A DNA stretch of 64,000 bases from Asterochloris sp. CNOR1 (taxonomy: Eukaryota; Chlorophyta; Trebouxiophyceae; Trebouxiales; Trebouxiaceae), in assembly GCA_963969365.1 (NCBI GenBank), contig OZ017746.1, forward strand, positions 1,302,001-1,366,000, given 5' to 3'. The notes beneath the pieces are model-generated. The model saw only the letters and a program-made list of their open reading frames with translations, was not told the origin of the DNA and did no database searches. Shown here in pieces: positions 35,498-50,824 of this stretch (position 1 is the stretch's first letter; the number at the start of each line of letters is the position of its first letter). The translations under genes were made by a program, and so were the position numbers.

Positions 35498-38400
35498 CTA
35501 TCTCAAGCCTAGCCGTTTCAGGCGCCCTGGCGGCTGAGCAGGCTTTTGGAGGATGCCCTGCATCTGATTGAGCACAGCAGGCACGCCACGCTTCAGATTA
35601 TCAATGGACTCGCTGCTTTCCTCCACAGGTATGTCATCATCCTCTGCCTCCTCTGCCTTGGGCTTGGAGGCAGCTGCAGGGCAGGCACTCGCATCAGCTG
35701 GCGGCAAGCAGTACAACTTGTCCTCGACTCCATCGACCTTGGGCTTGGAGCTACTGCAGGGCCGGCACACGCATCAACTATTGCAAACATGAGCAGTAGG
35801 GGACGACAAGACATTGACTCGTGTTTTGGGCTTGAAGGCAGCACCAGCTCAGCCAACCAGACGCAGTCATAAGGACTGGCCGCTTCCGCTTTGGGCTTGG
35901 AGCCAGCTGCACTGCAGTTGCATTGCAGGTACATGCAGTCAGCCTACTCCATGCTGATAGTCAGCTGCAGGCAAACAGCAAAGTGTAGTCATGGGGATGC
36001 AAGGATGCCATCGCCCTCTGCCTTGGGCTTGGAGGCAGCTGCAGGACAGGCACGTGCAGCCAGCTATTGAGAGGCAGAGCAGACGGTTCTCTACTTCCTC
36101 AGCTATGAGCACGCAGGCAGCAGCAGTCACTCCTTCAGATGGAGTCATGGGACTTTGTCCTCTCTGCCAAGGGCTGGGATGCAGCTGCAGGCAGGCTGCA
36201 TGTGCCTGGGCACAGTGCAGGCATGAGAGTCAGTGATGGCTCTGTCCTTTGCCCAGGGCTTGAGGGCAAGCAGCTGCAGAGCAGGCACAGGCGTCAGCCA
36301 AGTGCAGCCATGGAGCAGCAGGGCATGACTCCCTGAAGCTTGCAGCAGCAGGAAGATTGTGCCAGGTCAGTGACCTAATTTGAGGGGCCATGGCAAGCTG
36401 GCATCTATGCTGTCACGCAGTGCTTCAAAAGAGCATGGACGCCCCAGCAAACAGCACCTGTCCAGCAGAGAGCAGGGGACAGCTGGTGTGTCCTGAGAAC
36501 GGTACTGTGGAACGTAAGCATTGCTAGTCAGCGTGCCCCAGCGACAGGCACCAAGATGTGCCGCAGAAGGGAGGCAGAGGCATGCACCCCTGCCCATGCA
36601 GCAGGCTCAGGCGCCCACCGGCATTGAACATCGAGATACGCCGCGATAGGTTGGCTGAGGCATCCTTGAGGTCGGCCGCCTCGCTCTGAGAGCCAGTGCG
36701 GCTTCCTGCAGCCACAAAGCGGGAGCGCGACCCTCGCCGCGAGGCTGTGAAGGTCACGCTGCCCGTCGGGGTAGACTGGACAGACATGGAAGGCGTGGTA
36801 GGGGCAGAGCCTTCCGGCAGCTGCAGGGCGCCAGGCAGCAGGCTGGCTGCCTTGTTCCCCAGCTGCAGTACAGAGAGAGGAGCATTGGGGTGGAGCCAGC
36901 ATTGGCCACATGATGTGGCATGCCGCTTTGCCAGCCCAGTAGGACTGGGGCAGAGCTTGGACTACAGTGTGCACATATTGTGCCAGCGAAGTGAGTAAGG
37001 CTGCTTGTCTGCATGTGCTGAATATGCGGCGCCACCCTGCTCAGCATAGCGAACATCGGGGCGCCGAGATGAGGTGCCAGCAGGGGCTTCTTGAGCTGTT
37101 CAGGAGAGCAAGGGCTCAACCGCTTTGAGGCCTGTCCAGGCGCAGCAGAGGAACCTCAGCAGCAGGTGCACTTGAGGGGGTTGTGAGGTGCAGTGCTCAC
37201 ACACAAGGCAAGACCCCCTGATGGACTGATCTGAGGCATGCAGGCGCAGCAGCTGCACTTCATCAGGTAGGGGTTGCCGCAAGTGGCCTCTGCAATGCAG
37301 TTCAGATGATGCGCCTGCAGCACGTGCAAGCAGCCCCCTTGACGGACTCCTTGGAGAGGCTTGCAGGTGATCTCAGTCTGCATGAAATACATTTGGCCAG
37401 GTGCTTACAAGGAAGGCAGCAACCTTGATGCCTTCTCTGCTGGCTTGCAAAGGTGCACTCGAAGTCGCTTGCAGGAGCTCACCCGTGAGGCAGCCCCCTT
37501 GATGGACTCCTTGAAAGCTCGCAGGTGTTCCATGGCATCGGCCTCCTCCCTGGCCCGTGCCTCCTTGCGTGCCGCCTCCCGCTGCAGCGCCGCCTGGCGC
37601 CGTGCGTCAGCTGCAACCCGCGCCCGTGCGTCTGCCGCGGCCTGCATGCGCAGAGGGAGCAGCATGAGCTGCAAGCTGTTTTGGCTGCAAGCTGCATCCA
37701 TTCTTCGCGCTGCAGCGTTCATGCAGTGTGGAGCGCCACAGAGGGGAGAGACCTTCCGGATGCTGGCCAGCATGCCACAGGATCTGATGGGACTCCCCTG
37801 CCCACCTTGATGCCGTCATGATCCGGCCTGGCAAAAGACATGCGCAGTTGCACTCACGTCCAGCCTGGTCCGATGCTGTCTACCCCAATTGAGTCCACGA
37901 GCTTTGCCCAGGGCAGCCAGGCGCAGCCTCCCTTGGCGCTGTTGCTGACTAGGGTTGCCGCCATGCACTGTCTGCATGCCATGGGCTGAGCATTGTCCGG
38001 CTGCTCCACCACCAGCCCACCTTGACGCTGCCACTGTCCAGGCTGCCCTGTTTCAGGCTGCAGTGCATCACCCTTGCCGAAGGCAGCTCTGCTTTTCAGT
38101 GGCCCAGCGCACCTTGGCGCTGTCGTTGTCCAGGCTGCGTCGGTTGAGGATGGCGTCAGCATCCCCCCGGCTGGGGGAGCCTGTGGGGGTGCCGTCCCCA
38201 TGGGAGGACAGCGCCCCTGAGGGAGCATTCTCCATGCCCTGCATCCGGCTGCTGGTGGCGCTGCTGGCTGAGGGCAGGGACCCCGCGCTCCCCTGGGAGG
38301 CGGCGCGCCCCATCTGGGCATCCGCTGCCAGCACGGCTTGCAGGGGTGCCAGGATGGGGTCGGTGGGCAGGCCCTCTCCATCCTGCAGGCAGGGGCTGAT

Positions 38401-41400
38401 CTGGAGGCCAGAGGGCTGCAGTGGCAGGAACTGACATGCATCCCTGGAAAAAGTCCGCAAGTATCTTGGGTGCCGATGCGCATTACTGCGCCACTTGGAC
38501 GACCCAGGATGGGTGTTGAACAAGACAAGTCTGAGCTACAGTGCCCATGTCCAAGTTGGAGATTGGTGAGACCCAGAGTGCCAAGACGCCTCGGCAGCAG
38601 CGTCCATCAGGCCCCCAGAAGCATGCACCCACCCTACCTGGAGTTTGAACTGCGTCAGGCTGCGCTCAAAGGAGAGCTGGCGCTTGGTGATGTTGCGTGC
38701 AATGTGCTGGGAGTAGGCCTTCATGTGCCTGCGCACATACTCCAGCTCCAGGATCTGCTGCATGTCTGGGCGGGACTCCGGCTCTTTCTTGATCAGAGCC
38801 TCCACCAAAGCCTTCAGATCGTCGCTGTAGTGGGCAGGGATGGGCGGGAACTTGCCGCTGCAGGCCATCAGAACAAAGACTAAGGGTGTGGGCGCGGAGA
38901 CAAGTGCAAGGCTGCCTGGGTGGACATGTATGTGCAAGGACTTGCCTCTGCAGGACAGGGGTTCACAGAGTGTGTGGCAAAAATGGTGCAGGCATAGGGC
39001 TCAGGCCTTGCCTCAACCACTATGGGGGCAGGTGTGGCTGAGCCATTGGGCACTGACATACATGCAGAGCTGCCTGACCCAGCTCAAATATGTGTACACA
39101 GGTTGAGATGAGCAGCAACGTTGTTGCAGGCTACCTCATGATTTTGACGGTGATCGCCCCCAGGTTGGAGGCGTCAAACGCCTTCTTGAGTGCGCACATT
39201 TCGTACAGGACACAGCCAATGGCCCAGACATCTGTCTTGCTGTCGTATGCACGCCCCTGCATGCAGACAGCGCTCTGTCAAAGCAATGCAGGCATGGGCA
39301 CCACAGACGTCAAGCAATTGATGTGCCTGCCAGTGCACAAACACCTCATTCAGAAGAGGTTGGGTACAGCCTCTGCACAATGGCGCTCAGCCTGCATAGC
39401 TGGCAGCAGGCAGTTGGCGTGCCCACCAGCGCACTGAGAATGAGGCGCAGCCTCTGCAGGAAAGCATTGGTCTGCATTGCTGGCAGATGTGGCTTCTTGC
39501 CTTCAAGATTTCAGGGGACATATAGTAAGGCGTGCCAACCATGGTGCGCGCAAAGTTCTGCTGCTGGCCCAGCGCCTTGGAGATGCCAAAGTCGCCCAGC
39601 TTGACGATGCCGTGGCTACAGCAGAAGATGTTATTGGCTTTCAGGTCCCGATGTATGATACCCTGCAGGGAACACGCTCAAGACTTACCGCACATGTGTC
39701 AGACAAGGCTAGTGCAGGGGAAATGCTGACATACGACGTCAGAGCATGAGCCTGCGTGGCTGTGGTGCACGCAGCTCTTGATCGGCCATGGCAAACACAT
39801 CTGTCCCAGGCATGTGGTTGTGCACGTTGCAAGCTGAAGAGCGTTGCTGTGCATGGTGGTTGCAGGCCACCAGTGCAGCGCGCACCTTGCTGTGGGTGTA
39901 GTGCAGGGCCAGCGCAATCTGCACAAACTTGAGCATGATCTCATCCTCTGCCAGATAGCGTCCCCCATGGCTCTTGAGAGCAGTGTCCAGGTCACCCTCC
40001 TGCAGTAGCTGACAGGGACCTTACAGGGACTGCCCAGCCTCGTGCCCTGCATGCACGCCTGAGGCCACAGCCCAGGTGATCCTGTTCACAACAAGAAGGC
40101 ACGACTAGAGCAAGGCTCAGGGATGGGTGTGAAGGTATTCAGCTGCATGGCTGCACACGCGCTCAGGCCAGCCACTGCATGCCTGGTCCAGGGCTGACAG
40201 ATGCGGCCAGCATGTGCCAGGGCAGCATATGCTGGATGCATGCATCAGCTGCACTAGCTGGTGCTGCAGCTGGCAAGCAGAGACGTTTTGCAGGCAGGAG
40301 CCCTCCAGGCATGACAGATGGGCCCACTGCTCACGGGGCGTGCTGCACTGCCTGGTGCAAGCAGGGCGGGGAGGGCCCACCTCGCACAGCTCCATGATGA
40401 TGTGCATCATGTTGCGCTCCTGGTAGCACTCATAGTATTTGACGATGTTGGGGTGATTCAGGGAGTTGAGCACCTTGACCTCGTTCTTCGCCTGCAGCAA
40501 GCAGTTGTTGACCCTGAGACGCACTCTGCCATGCTAGGGCGACATATAAAGCTGTCAGCTGATCAGGCCTGTGCGCTGTGCAGCATCATGCCACGTGGCA
40601 GTCGTTCACATGTTGGCGCTGATCAGGAGCCCAAGCTGCACAGTGTGTCAGCCATGAGCTTCAAGGATGACCAACAACACTCGCCAGCTGAGATGCTGCC
40701 CACTCAGGACGCCCCTTGCTGCTGGGCACCCCTCTTGTGGCATGGCTGCAGAGACGCTTCCCCACTTTGATGCCATCAGAAGTTCATCACAGCATCTCAG
40801 CTGCCTCACAGCTGCAAGGTGCAGACCCCGCCAGCACTGGCAGCCACGCCATCTGGGAGACTCTGGCACCAGCTCACCTCCTCCCGTGCCTTCTCAGACA
40901 TCTTGCTCTCATGCATGATCTTGACAACAAACATCTGGTTGTCCCTGCGCCGCCGGCACTTGAGCGCCTTGCCAAAGGCGCCCTCCCCAAGCACCTCCAT
41001 CTCCTGGTACTGCACGTAGAAGGTGCCCCTGCAGGGCACTCGAGTACGGTCTGCCATGAGCAGACAACGACACAGGTGCATTACAAAGCACCCAACCACC
41101 ACCGCCAGGGGAAGGAAGAACAAGCAAACACTCACCAGACTGCGACTGTTGCCAGAGCACAGACCTCTGCCTGGGCGAGATGCGCCGCTGCGCAGGACAG
41201 AGTGCAGGAGGGGCAAGCTGCTGGGCACAGCGCGCATCTGGATCCGAGAAGCAGGCTCCAGCACAAGCCGCAGCCTGCAGCCCCTGGAGGAATCAGGCTG
41301 CATGCAGCCTGACTCACCCCTTCTTGGCCCCCGGGGCCACTGAGCCCAGGCTGCGCTCCACGTGCACAGGCACAGACGCCCGCGGACGGGGGAGCTGCGC

Positions 41401-44400
41401 ACCCAGCGGCTTCACCTGTGCAGCAGAGGACCCGCTCAGCCTGGCACTTGCCCTGCGTCAAGAGCAGCACGGCTTGCACATGTTGCAGGCTGGATGCTGC
41501 CTGAAGGGCTGTACGTTCTGCTCGGAGGCAGGTAGGCAAGCCTGCCAGCCCCTACAGGTCCTAGCACGCCTGCAGGAAGCTATCATGTACAGGACGGAGT
41601 GGTGTGGCCTCTCTGCCTGTCGCCCGCCAGGCACCTCACCTCCGCAGGGCTGCCAGTCATCTTGAAGGTTCCATTGTTCCAGGGCTGCTGCCCCTGTGAC
41701 ATGAACCCAGGCCCCTCCTGAGACTGGCCTGCTTCTTCTGTGCCACCCTCGGCATCCTCCCTGGCTTCTGCCATCACCTGCACACAGCCGACCTGATGAC
41801 AACCAGTAGAACTGTGGCGACAGCCTATTGCTGAGCGCTGCAGGCGCTGCCGCAAAAGTATACATTCATATCGGCCTGGGTCCATTGAGCATTCAGCCTG
41901 GCTAAGCCAGGGACAAACCGAGACACGCCCCAACGCACACAGCACACAGACACATTGCCATGCTGACACCTGCGCCTCACACTGCTGAGATGCACACAGT
42001 GGCTGCAATGCACTAGGCGCACCCCAGCTGCGATGGCCTGCCATCCTGTGAGCGAGCCAATGTCGTGCCCCGCATCTGTGTTGCCGTTGTTGGCCTCCTT
42101 CTCGACATTCTCCATCTCATCAGGGTCCATCTCTCCCATCACCTGCACCACCCCCGAGGACTCAGCTGCAGTCACAGCACAGCATCTTGCAGCGCAGCCC
42201 GAGCCCTCCACCCACAGCCTGAACTGTGCCAGCAGTTCCTTGACAGTGCCTGACATGATGCAGTGCCTCAGCACCAGATTCCCCAATGCATCTTCTGGGC
42301 TTTGCCTCTTGGTCAGAACCCGCACAAGCAGCTGGCCAGATGCATGCTGCCTCTTGGCACCCCTGCTCAAGCACATCTCTGGAGTCCACTTTCCCCAACA
42401 AGCTGCACACTGGGCAAGAGCCTGCCTTGCCTGGCTCAAGGCAGGCACCTGCGTGGTCTGGCGCACCTCATTAGCGATGGCCTGCCACCCAGTCAGGGAT
42501 CCAATGTCCCGCTGGTCAGCATCCGTTCCATTTGTCATGTCTGGCGCCAGGTCATTGCGTTGCACATCCGACTCCAAGGCTGCAGGCACCAGTGCAGGCT
42601 GCTGCCTCAGCTGCTCTGAACCATCACATGCCTGACAGGGGCCAGAAGCTCCCTGCCTCACAGGCAAGGGAAGTACAGTACTAGGCACAGTCAGGGGCCA
42701 TCCCTTGTAACGGCAGGGTGGAGGCTGACCCAGGGGACACGTGCACACCAGCAGCACTGCCGCTCTGCATACACACCTGGCAGCCCATGTGCCTTGGCGC
42801 CCATGACCATAGAGCCATAGGCCCCCCTGCCCCCACGACCTGGCCCTGCGTCCTCCACGACAGATTCTTGCCTGCAACCAGCGGCAAGCACTTGCTGCGC
42901 CCCACTGCAGGAGCCTATCAGTGTGCCTGCCCATCGAAGCAGGAAGTTTCTGTGCCTCAGGCCAGGCGCATCTGGTGTCTAGGGCTCCACTCACACACAG
43001 ACGTAGGCCACTCCCACGCCACAGGCCTGGTATCTGGTGCAGACAGACTAGCATGGCTCAGGTCTTCCAAAAAGTCTGGCATTCAGTGGCAAATGTGCAT
43101 CGCTGCCAGCGTTTACAGCACAAGGCGATGGCCACACACCTGTACAGGTCATGATGACGAGGGTGCTCTGAGCTGTCCTCGTCATCCACTGCATCTTGGG
43201 CATATGTAGGTCTGCAGGGAAAGACACAAGCAGGTTGCGGCTGCCTTCAGCTGCTAAGGCCAGCCGCTGATGGGCTCAGATGGCATGCCCCATCACTGCT
43301 GACTGCAAGCAGGGCAGCCCTGGTGAACACTGCTGCCAGGCAGCTTCAGCGCAGTGCTGGAGGGTTCAGCCGACTAAGGAACACGAACTTGAGGGCCTGT
43401 GCGACCCTTCAGCTGGGTGTGCCACCAAGCACCTGTTGATGTTGGACTGGGCCATGGCTGGCAGGTACATGCTGCCCAGCACATTGCGCCTCTGGGAGCC
43501 AGCTGCAAACGTGTGCTTGGGGCGGACAGGGGCCAGCTGCCGCCGCCCGCTGGGGCTGGGCAGCCCCTCATCGCCCCCCTCTGCGCCTGCAGGGGCTGCA
43601 TCCCCGCCCTCCTTGGGGTTCAGCGCGCCTGGCAGCTCAGCGGCCTCCTGCTGCGCATCCCGCAGCTCCACTGCGCTGACCGTGGCCATGGGGGTGTGCA
43701 GTGGCTGAGCCTGCTGGGCCAAAGCTGCCGGCTGGCGGGAGTCAGGCCCGTGGGCCCACCCCACCGCATGCACGCTGGGGTCACCGGTTTCCCGTCGGGC
43801 CAGGTCAAAGCTGTCCCCCGTGCCGCGCATGCGAGCCAGAGTGTTGACTGGCTGCACACTGTCGGCCCCCGACAGGGCGCGACCGCCGCGCAGCACGCTG
43901 CGCACGCTGGGATCACCCCCTTCGCTCCTAACAGATGGATCCCCACCAGAGGCTGGCTGGGCTGCATTGGCTGCAGACGCAGCTTCCAGGGGTGGCGCCA
44001 GCACATCGTTTGTGCTGTCCTCTGCTATGGTGGAGGGCTTGCGCTGGTGCACCGCGCTGGGCTTGCCAAACTTGCCGCGCATGCCCTTGTTGGACAGCTT
44101 CACATCATCCACATACTCCTGCAGCCCCTCGTTGCCTGCAGAACAGCAGAGTGCGAATGTGCAGATCAGCCCTGCAACCTGCAGCAGGGGTCTGGGTCAG
44201 CCCCCTGCAGCCCCTGCAGCCTTCAGGAGGTGATCAATGACACCCTCAGCGCTGCAAAACACTGGTACGCAGCACAAACATGCAAGCACAAGAAGAGGGC
44301 AACCACCACGTAATCAGGTGGTGTCCACAGAGCAAGGATGCAGGTGCCTGAATTTTGGGCGCCAATCACGGCAGAATCTCTGTGCAGGCCGCCATCGCTC

Positions 44401-44691
44401 AGATGCACCTGGCACCCTGTGCCGCATGAACATTGCTGCCATCAGGCGCATTGCACCTTTAGACTTGATCTTGAACTGATCCGCGGAGTCCTGCTTGCCA
44501 GGGGAGCCGCCGCTGGCGCTGTTGGGCTCCCAGGTGTCGGCTCTGTCCAGCATGAGGGGCTCTCCATTGGCCTTCTGCACAGGGCTGGCTGCAGCCTTGT
44601 CGCCAATAGTGCTGGCAACCCGCACCTGAACAGGTGGCATGCCAGACCCAGAGGTAGGCTCCTCCTGTTGTCGGGAACAGACACACCCCAT
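35498..44691 (-). CDS. NEK-family Ser/Thr kinase with a long acylated N-terminal region
   Basis: Nineteen exons, high to low: 44409-44691, 43433-44135, 43140-43211, 42777-42871, 42467-42579, 42023-42142, 41640-41777, 41318-41415, 40878-41028, 40381-40491, 39886-39999, 39501-39662, 39135-39256, 38633-38857, 38113-38443, 38021-38047, 37483-37641, 36619-36862, 35498-35673; all phases close to about 1147 residues. It opens MGCVCSR, an N-myristoylation plus palmitoylation signal. A disordered region with GGDPSVRS repeats follows. The kinase (about 550-815) has GEGAFG (555-560), K577, E595, HRDLKANN (670), DFG (690-692) and GTPYYMSPE, with NEK-type [17 protein letters not shown] coiled coil ([16 protein letters not shown]) and a Ser/Arg tail follow. 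Intron 12 has a GC donor. The N-terminal part could be a separate gene, but the frame runs through without a break. NEKs act in cilia and the cell cycle. Confidence 0.8.
35690..36320 (-). repeat. Array of decayed copies of an exon start in the last NEK intron
   Basis: The last intron (35674-36618) carries at least five degenerate copies of the start of the final exon. Each has TGCAG followed by a version of CTGCCTCCAAGCCCAAGGC, at about 35745, 35840 (weak), 35895, 36030, 36170 (weak) and 36265, spaced roughly 60-130 bp. Upstream bases (GTGCCTGCCCTGCAG) are kept too. The functional copy begins at 35673. No copy has a good donor, so they look like duplicated acceptor/exon fragments. Confidence 0.8.
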
Positions 44692-45011
44692 GCTGGTGAT
44701 GTCAGATGTCCTCTTGGACAGCAATGCGGGATGGACAAGTCGCTTAAACAAACATGCCGTGTAGGGTGGTGTTCGTAAGATGCAGCAGGGGCCACACAAC
44801 GCCCAGTTGACAGCTTTGAGTCGAGAGAACCCGGCTATCCCAGCTGACCTGATATCATTGATAATTAAATTATCTAGTACTGGCGATTGGCAGCCAGTAT
44901 AGTCTGTACTGCATGGAGGCAATGCTCAGGACCAGATTGCTGCATGTGCCTTGCCATCAGCTGAGTTGCTGACATCCCCTCAGCTGGCTTGCGGGCACCC
45001 TCAGCGCTACA
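44692..45011. promoter_or_regulatory. Divergent promoter, NEK kinase / HA-domain gene
   Basis: 320 bp between two divergent ATGs. It has an AT-rich inverted repeat GATAAT-TAA-ATTATC near 44858-44872 in otherwise GC-rich DNA, a possible shared control element. Confidence 0.4.
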
Positions 45012-46967
45012 ATGCAGATGCTGCTCTCAGGGCACAGGCATGTCCTGGCAAGACCTCCGCCGCACACTGCCAAGCGGCGCAGGGTAGCGTGCTGTGCAGC
45101 TGAGGAGGCCAGCATCAAGGTGCTGGACAGATTTTGGCAGGTGGGGGCAGCTGAGCTGCCCATCTACAGCTATGGGTGCCAAACAGACCAGGCTGCGGGG
45201 GAGGCAGGCCAGGCTGAGATCCTGACGGCTGAAGTTCTGTCTGTCAAGCTGCCAGGGTTCTGCCAGCAGCATGGCCGGCTCAGGCTTGGTCCCCACCCAT
45301 CTGCGCACACCCTTTGCCTGTAGGCGCGAGGCGTCTTTGAGCCTTGCCAGCGGAAGGAGCTCATTGCAGCGGCTGCAAGTCACTGGGCCGAGGATGATGC
45401 AGGCAGCCCACAAGTATCGCTGGCACAGCACACTTACGGGCAACATGAGGCGGGGCTTGTGCTGCCTGGGGCGACAGCCTACTGGAGCCTGCAGGAGCCG
45501 CAGTCTGCCATGTGGTGGCAGGTGCAGCAGGTGTCCTGCCGCCTGCTGCAGCTGCACGAGCTGCTGGGCTCCAGCAAGGACATTGACGTGGCCAGCATGT
45601 TAATAAGGGAGCCCAGGCGAGCACTGGGGCTGCTCAGTTGAAGGAGCTGTTGTCTTCTGCATGTGCTGTTGTGGCTGCAGGCTTGGTTCATGCTGCACAG
45701 CCTCAGGATTGGTTGATGCAAAGACTGCTTCCTCTTGTGCCTGGGGTTGACGGCCATCGCGTCAACAAAGGTATGCCTGTTTGCAGACCTGTACATGACA
45801 CGTATCATGTTTGCCCCTGCAGGCTGCTGACAACAGATCTGAGCATCCTCTCGCTGCGCCTGATCAGAATGAAAGCGGCCCTGGGCACGCAGGACTCTCT
45901 GCTGAGCATCTTGCAGGCGCAGCCAGCACTGCTCCTTCAGGATGCGGAGCTTGATGAGGTGGGCCCACTTGGGTGAACAGCAGACCTGGCACTCCAAACA
46001 GCCTACCCCAAGCCGGAAATCTATGTTAGCCACCCGAGCACGGCACCATCAGCTTTGCATGCTGGGCAGCAAACCTGTCTGGAAAGGGTAGCACCACCGG
46101 GTAGCAACATGAGCCAAATACTGCCAGGCAGATCTGCTGCATGTGGCGGGACCACAGCCGGCAGCATCTGCAGCACTTGCTGAAAGCTTGGAGCTGCGCC
46201 TGACCCTGCTCTGCCTTCCTGCTGCAGGAGAGTGTGGTGGAAAGGCTGAAAGCTTGGAGCTGCGCCTGACCCTGCTCTGCCTTCCTGCTGCAGGAGAGCG
46301 TGATGGAAAGGCTGCAGTCCTGGGAGTTTGGCCTTTCCTCAGACAGTGAGTCAGAGTGGCGCCGGCACCTGCAAGAGCTGGAGGACTACATAAACCAGCA
46401 TGGAGATGCTCACATTGGGTTTCGAAAGGGTGATGATGAGGAGCTCACAAGGCAGGCTTGTGCTAGTGCAAATCTGGCGTGTTCTGGTCTGTGCCTTATC
46501 CCTTTCCGCAAAGCATCTGCCTGATGCTCCATTCTCAGACTATCCAGATCAATGCTGGGCTCAATGCTGGGCCTTTCATGCAGGTGGGCAAAGAAGCAAC
46601 GGTCTGCCTTCAAGGTCGGAAGTTTAAGACCTGACAAGTGAGCTGCACTGCTCCTCTACTGGCGACACCCTCAAAAACTCAAGTGTACTGCATTCATGCG
46701 TGCAGGCAATTGATGCTTACTCATCTGGGTTTCAACTTTGATGATGGGAGCGCGGAATGGCATCGCTGGTTCAGCGAGCTAAGCAAATTTCACCACCGAG
46801 AAGTCCAGAGTGACCTTGAATCCTTCTCTTCAGAGCAGGACATGTACCTCATTAATTGGTGCTCAGTGCAGCGGATTGCTGCTCGTTGCAAACAGTTGCC
46901 AGAAGACCGCATTGCCCTGTTGGACAGCATTGACTTTGACTGGACTGGTGCAGATGCGCTGTCCTGA
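45012..46967 (+). CDS. Helicase-associated (HA) domain protein, possibly plastid-targeted
   Basis: Exons 45012-45140, 45324-45636, 45681-45958, 46294-46451, 46706-46967; phases close to 379 residues. The N-terminus (MQMLLSGHRHVLARPP, then TAKRRRVACCAA) resembles an organelle transit peptide. Residues about 100-260 are helical with REPRRALGLL and LRLIRMKAALG. The C-terminal ~85 residues match the helicase-associated domain pattern: LTHLGFNFDDGSAEWHRWFS, then FHHRE, INWCSVQRIAARCKQLPEDR, IALLDSIDFDW (consensus LGF-W-D-W-F-L, W-QR-R-L-R-L-IGF-W). No helicase motor is present. The donor of intron 4 appears to be GC (AG then GCAGGC), chosen for phase. The acceptor of exon 4 lies in a tandem duplication. 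The role may be nucleic-acid binding, by analogy only. Confidence 0.75.
46181..46312 (+). repeat. 66-bp tandem duplication spanning a 3' splice site
   Basis: Two near-identical 66-bp units (46181 and 46247) begin TGAAAGCTTGGAGCTGCGCC and include CTTCCTGCTGCAG plus the first exon bases GAGAGYGTGRTGGAAAGGC. Both copies hold a usable acceptor. Only the second keeps the frame open; the first runs into the repeat and reaches a stop within about 14 codons. Confidence 0.9.
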
Positions 46968-46983
46968 AGTGCATTTCATCCCT

Positions 46984-50636
<3,653 letters not shown>

Positions 50637-50824
50637 GACTGCCTTCTTTTCAGGTGCTCATGCCTACCTGCATAGATTCTTACTCTTGCATGCACATCTG
50701 AGAAGCGCAGGCCACAGCCACCATGCTGGCAGCTTAAAGCACAAATGAGGCCCAGAACGGCGTTCTGAGAACGCTGCTTGGGTCAAAGCCGCAGATTTGG
50801 TCAAAGCCAAGCAGCAGTGCCAGC

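Noticed and set aside
37040-37105. A 60-nt cassette coding [18 protein letters not shown]
   Set aside because: Phase 0 at both ends, so it could be an optional NEK exon, but there is no homology support and it was left out of the model.
37806-37830. An extra NEK exon coding RPDHDGIK
   Set aside because: It does not fit the required phase 0 at both ends; treated as a decayed exon copy.
41825-43054. A 409-codon open frame within the NEK gene
   Set aside because: It contains the two [12 protein letters not shown] exons, but the intervening sequence is intron with good GT-AG borders.
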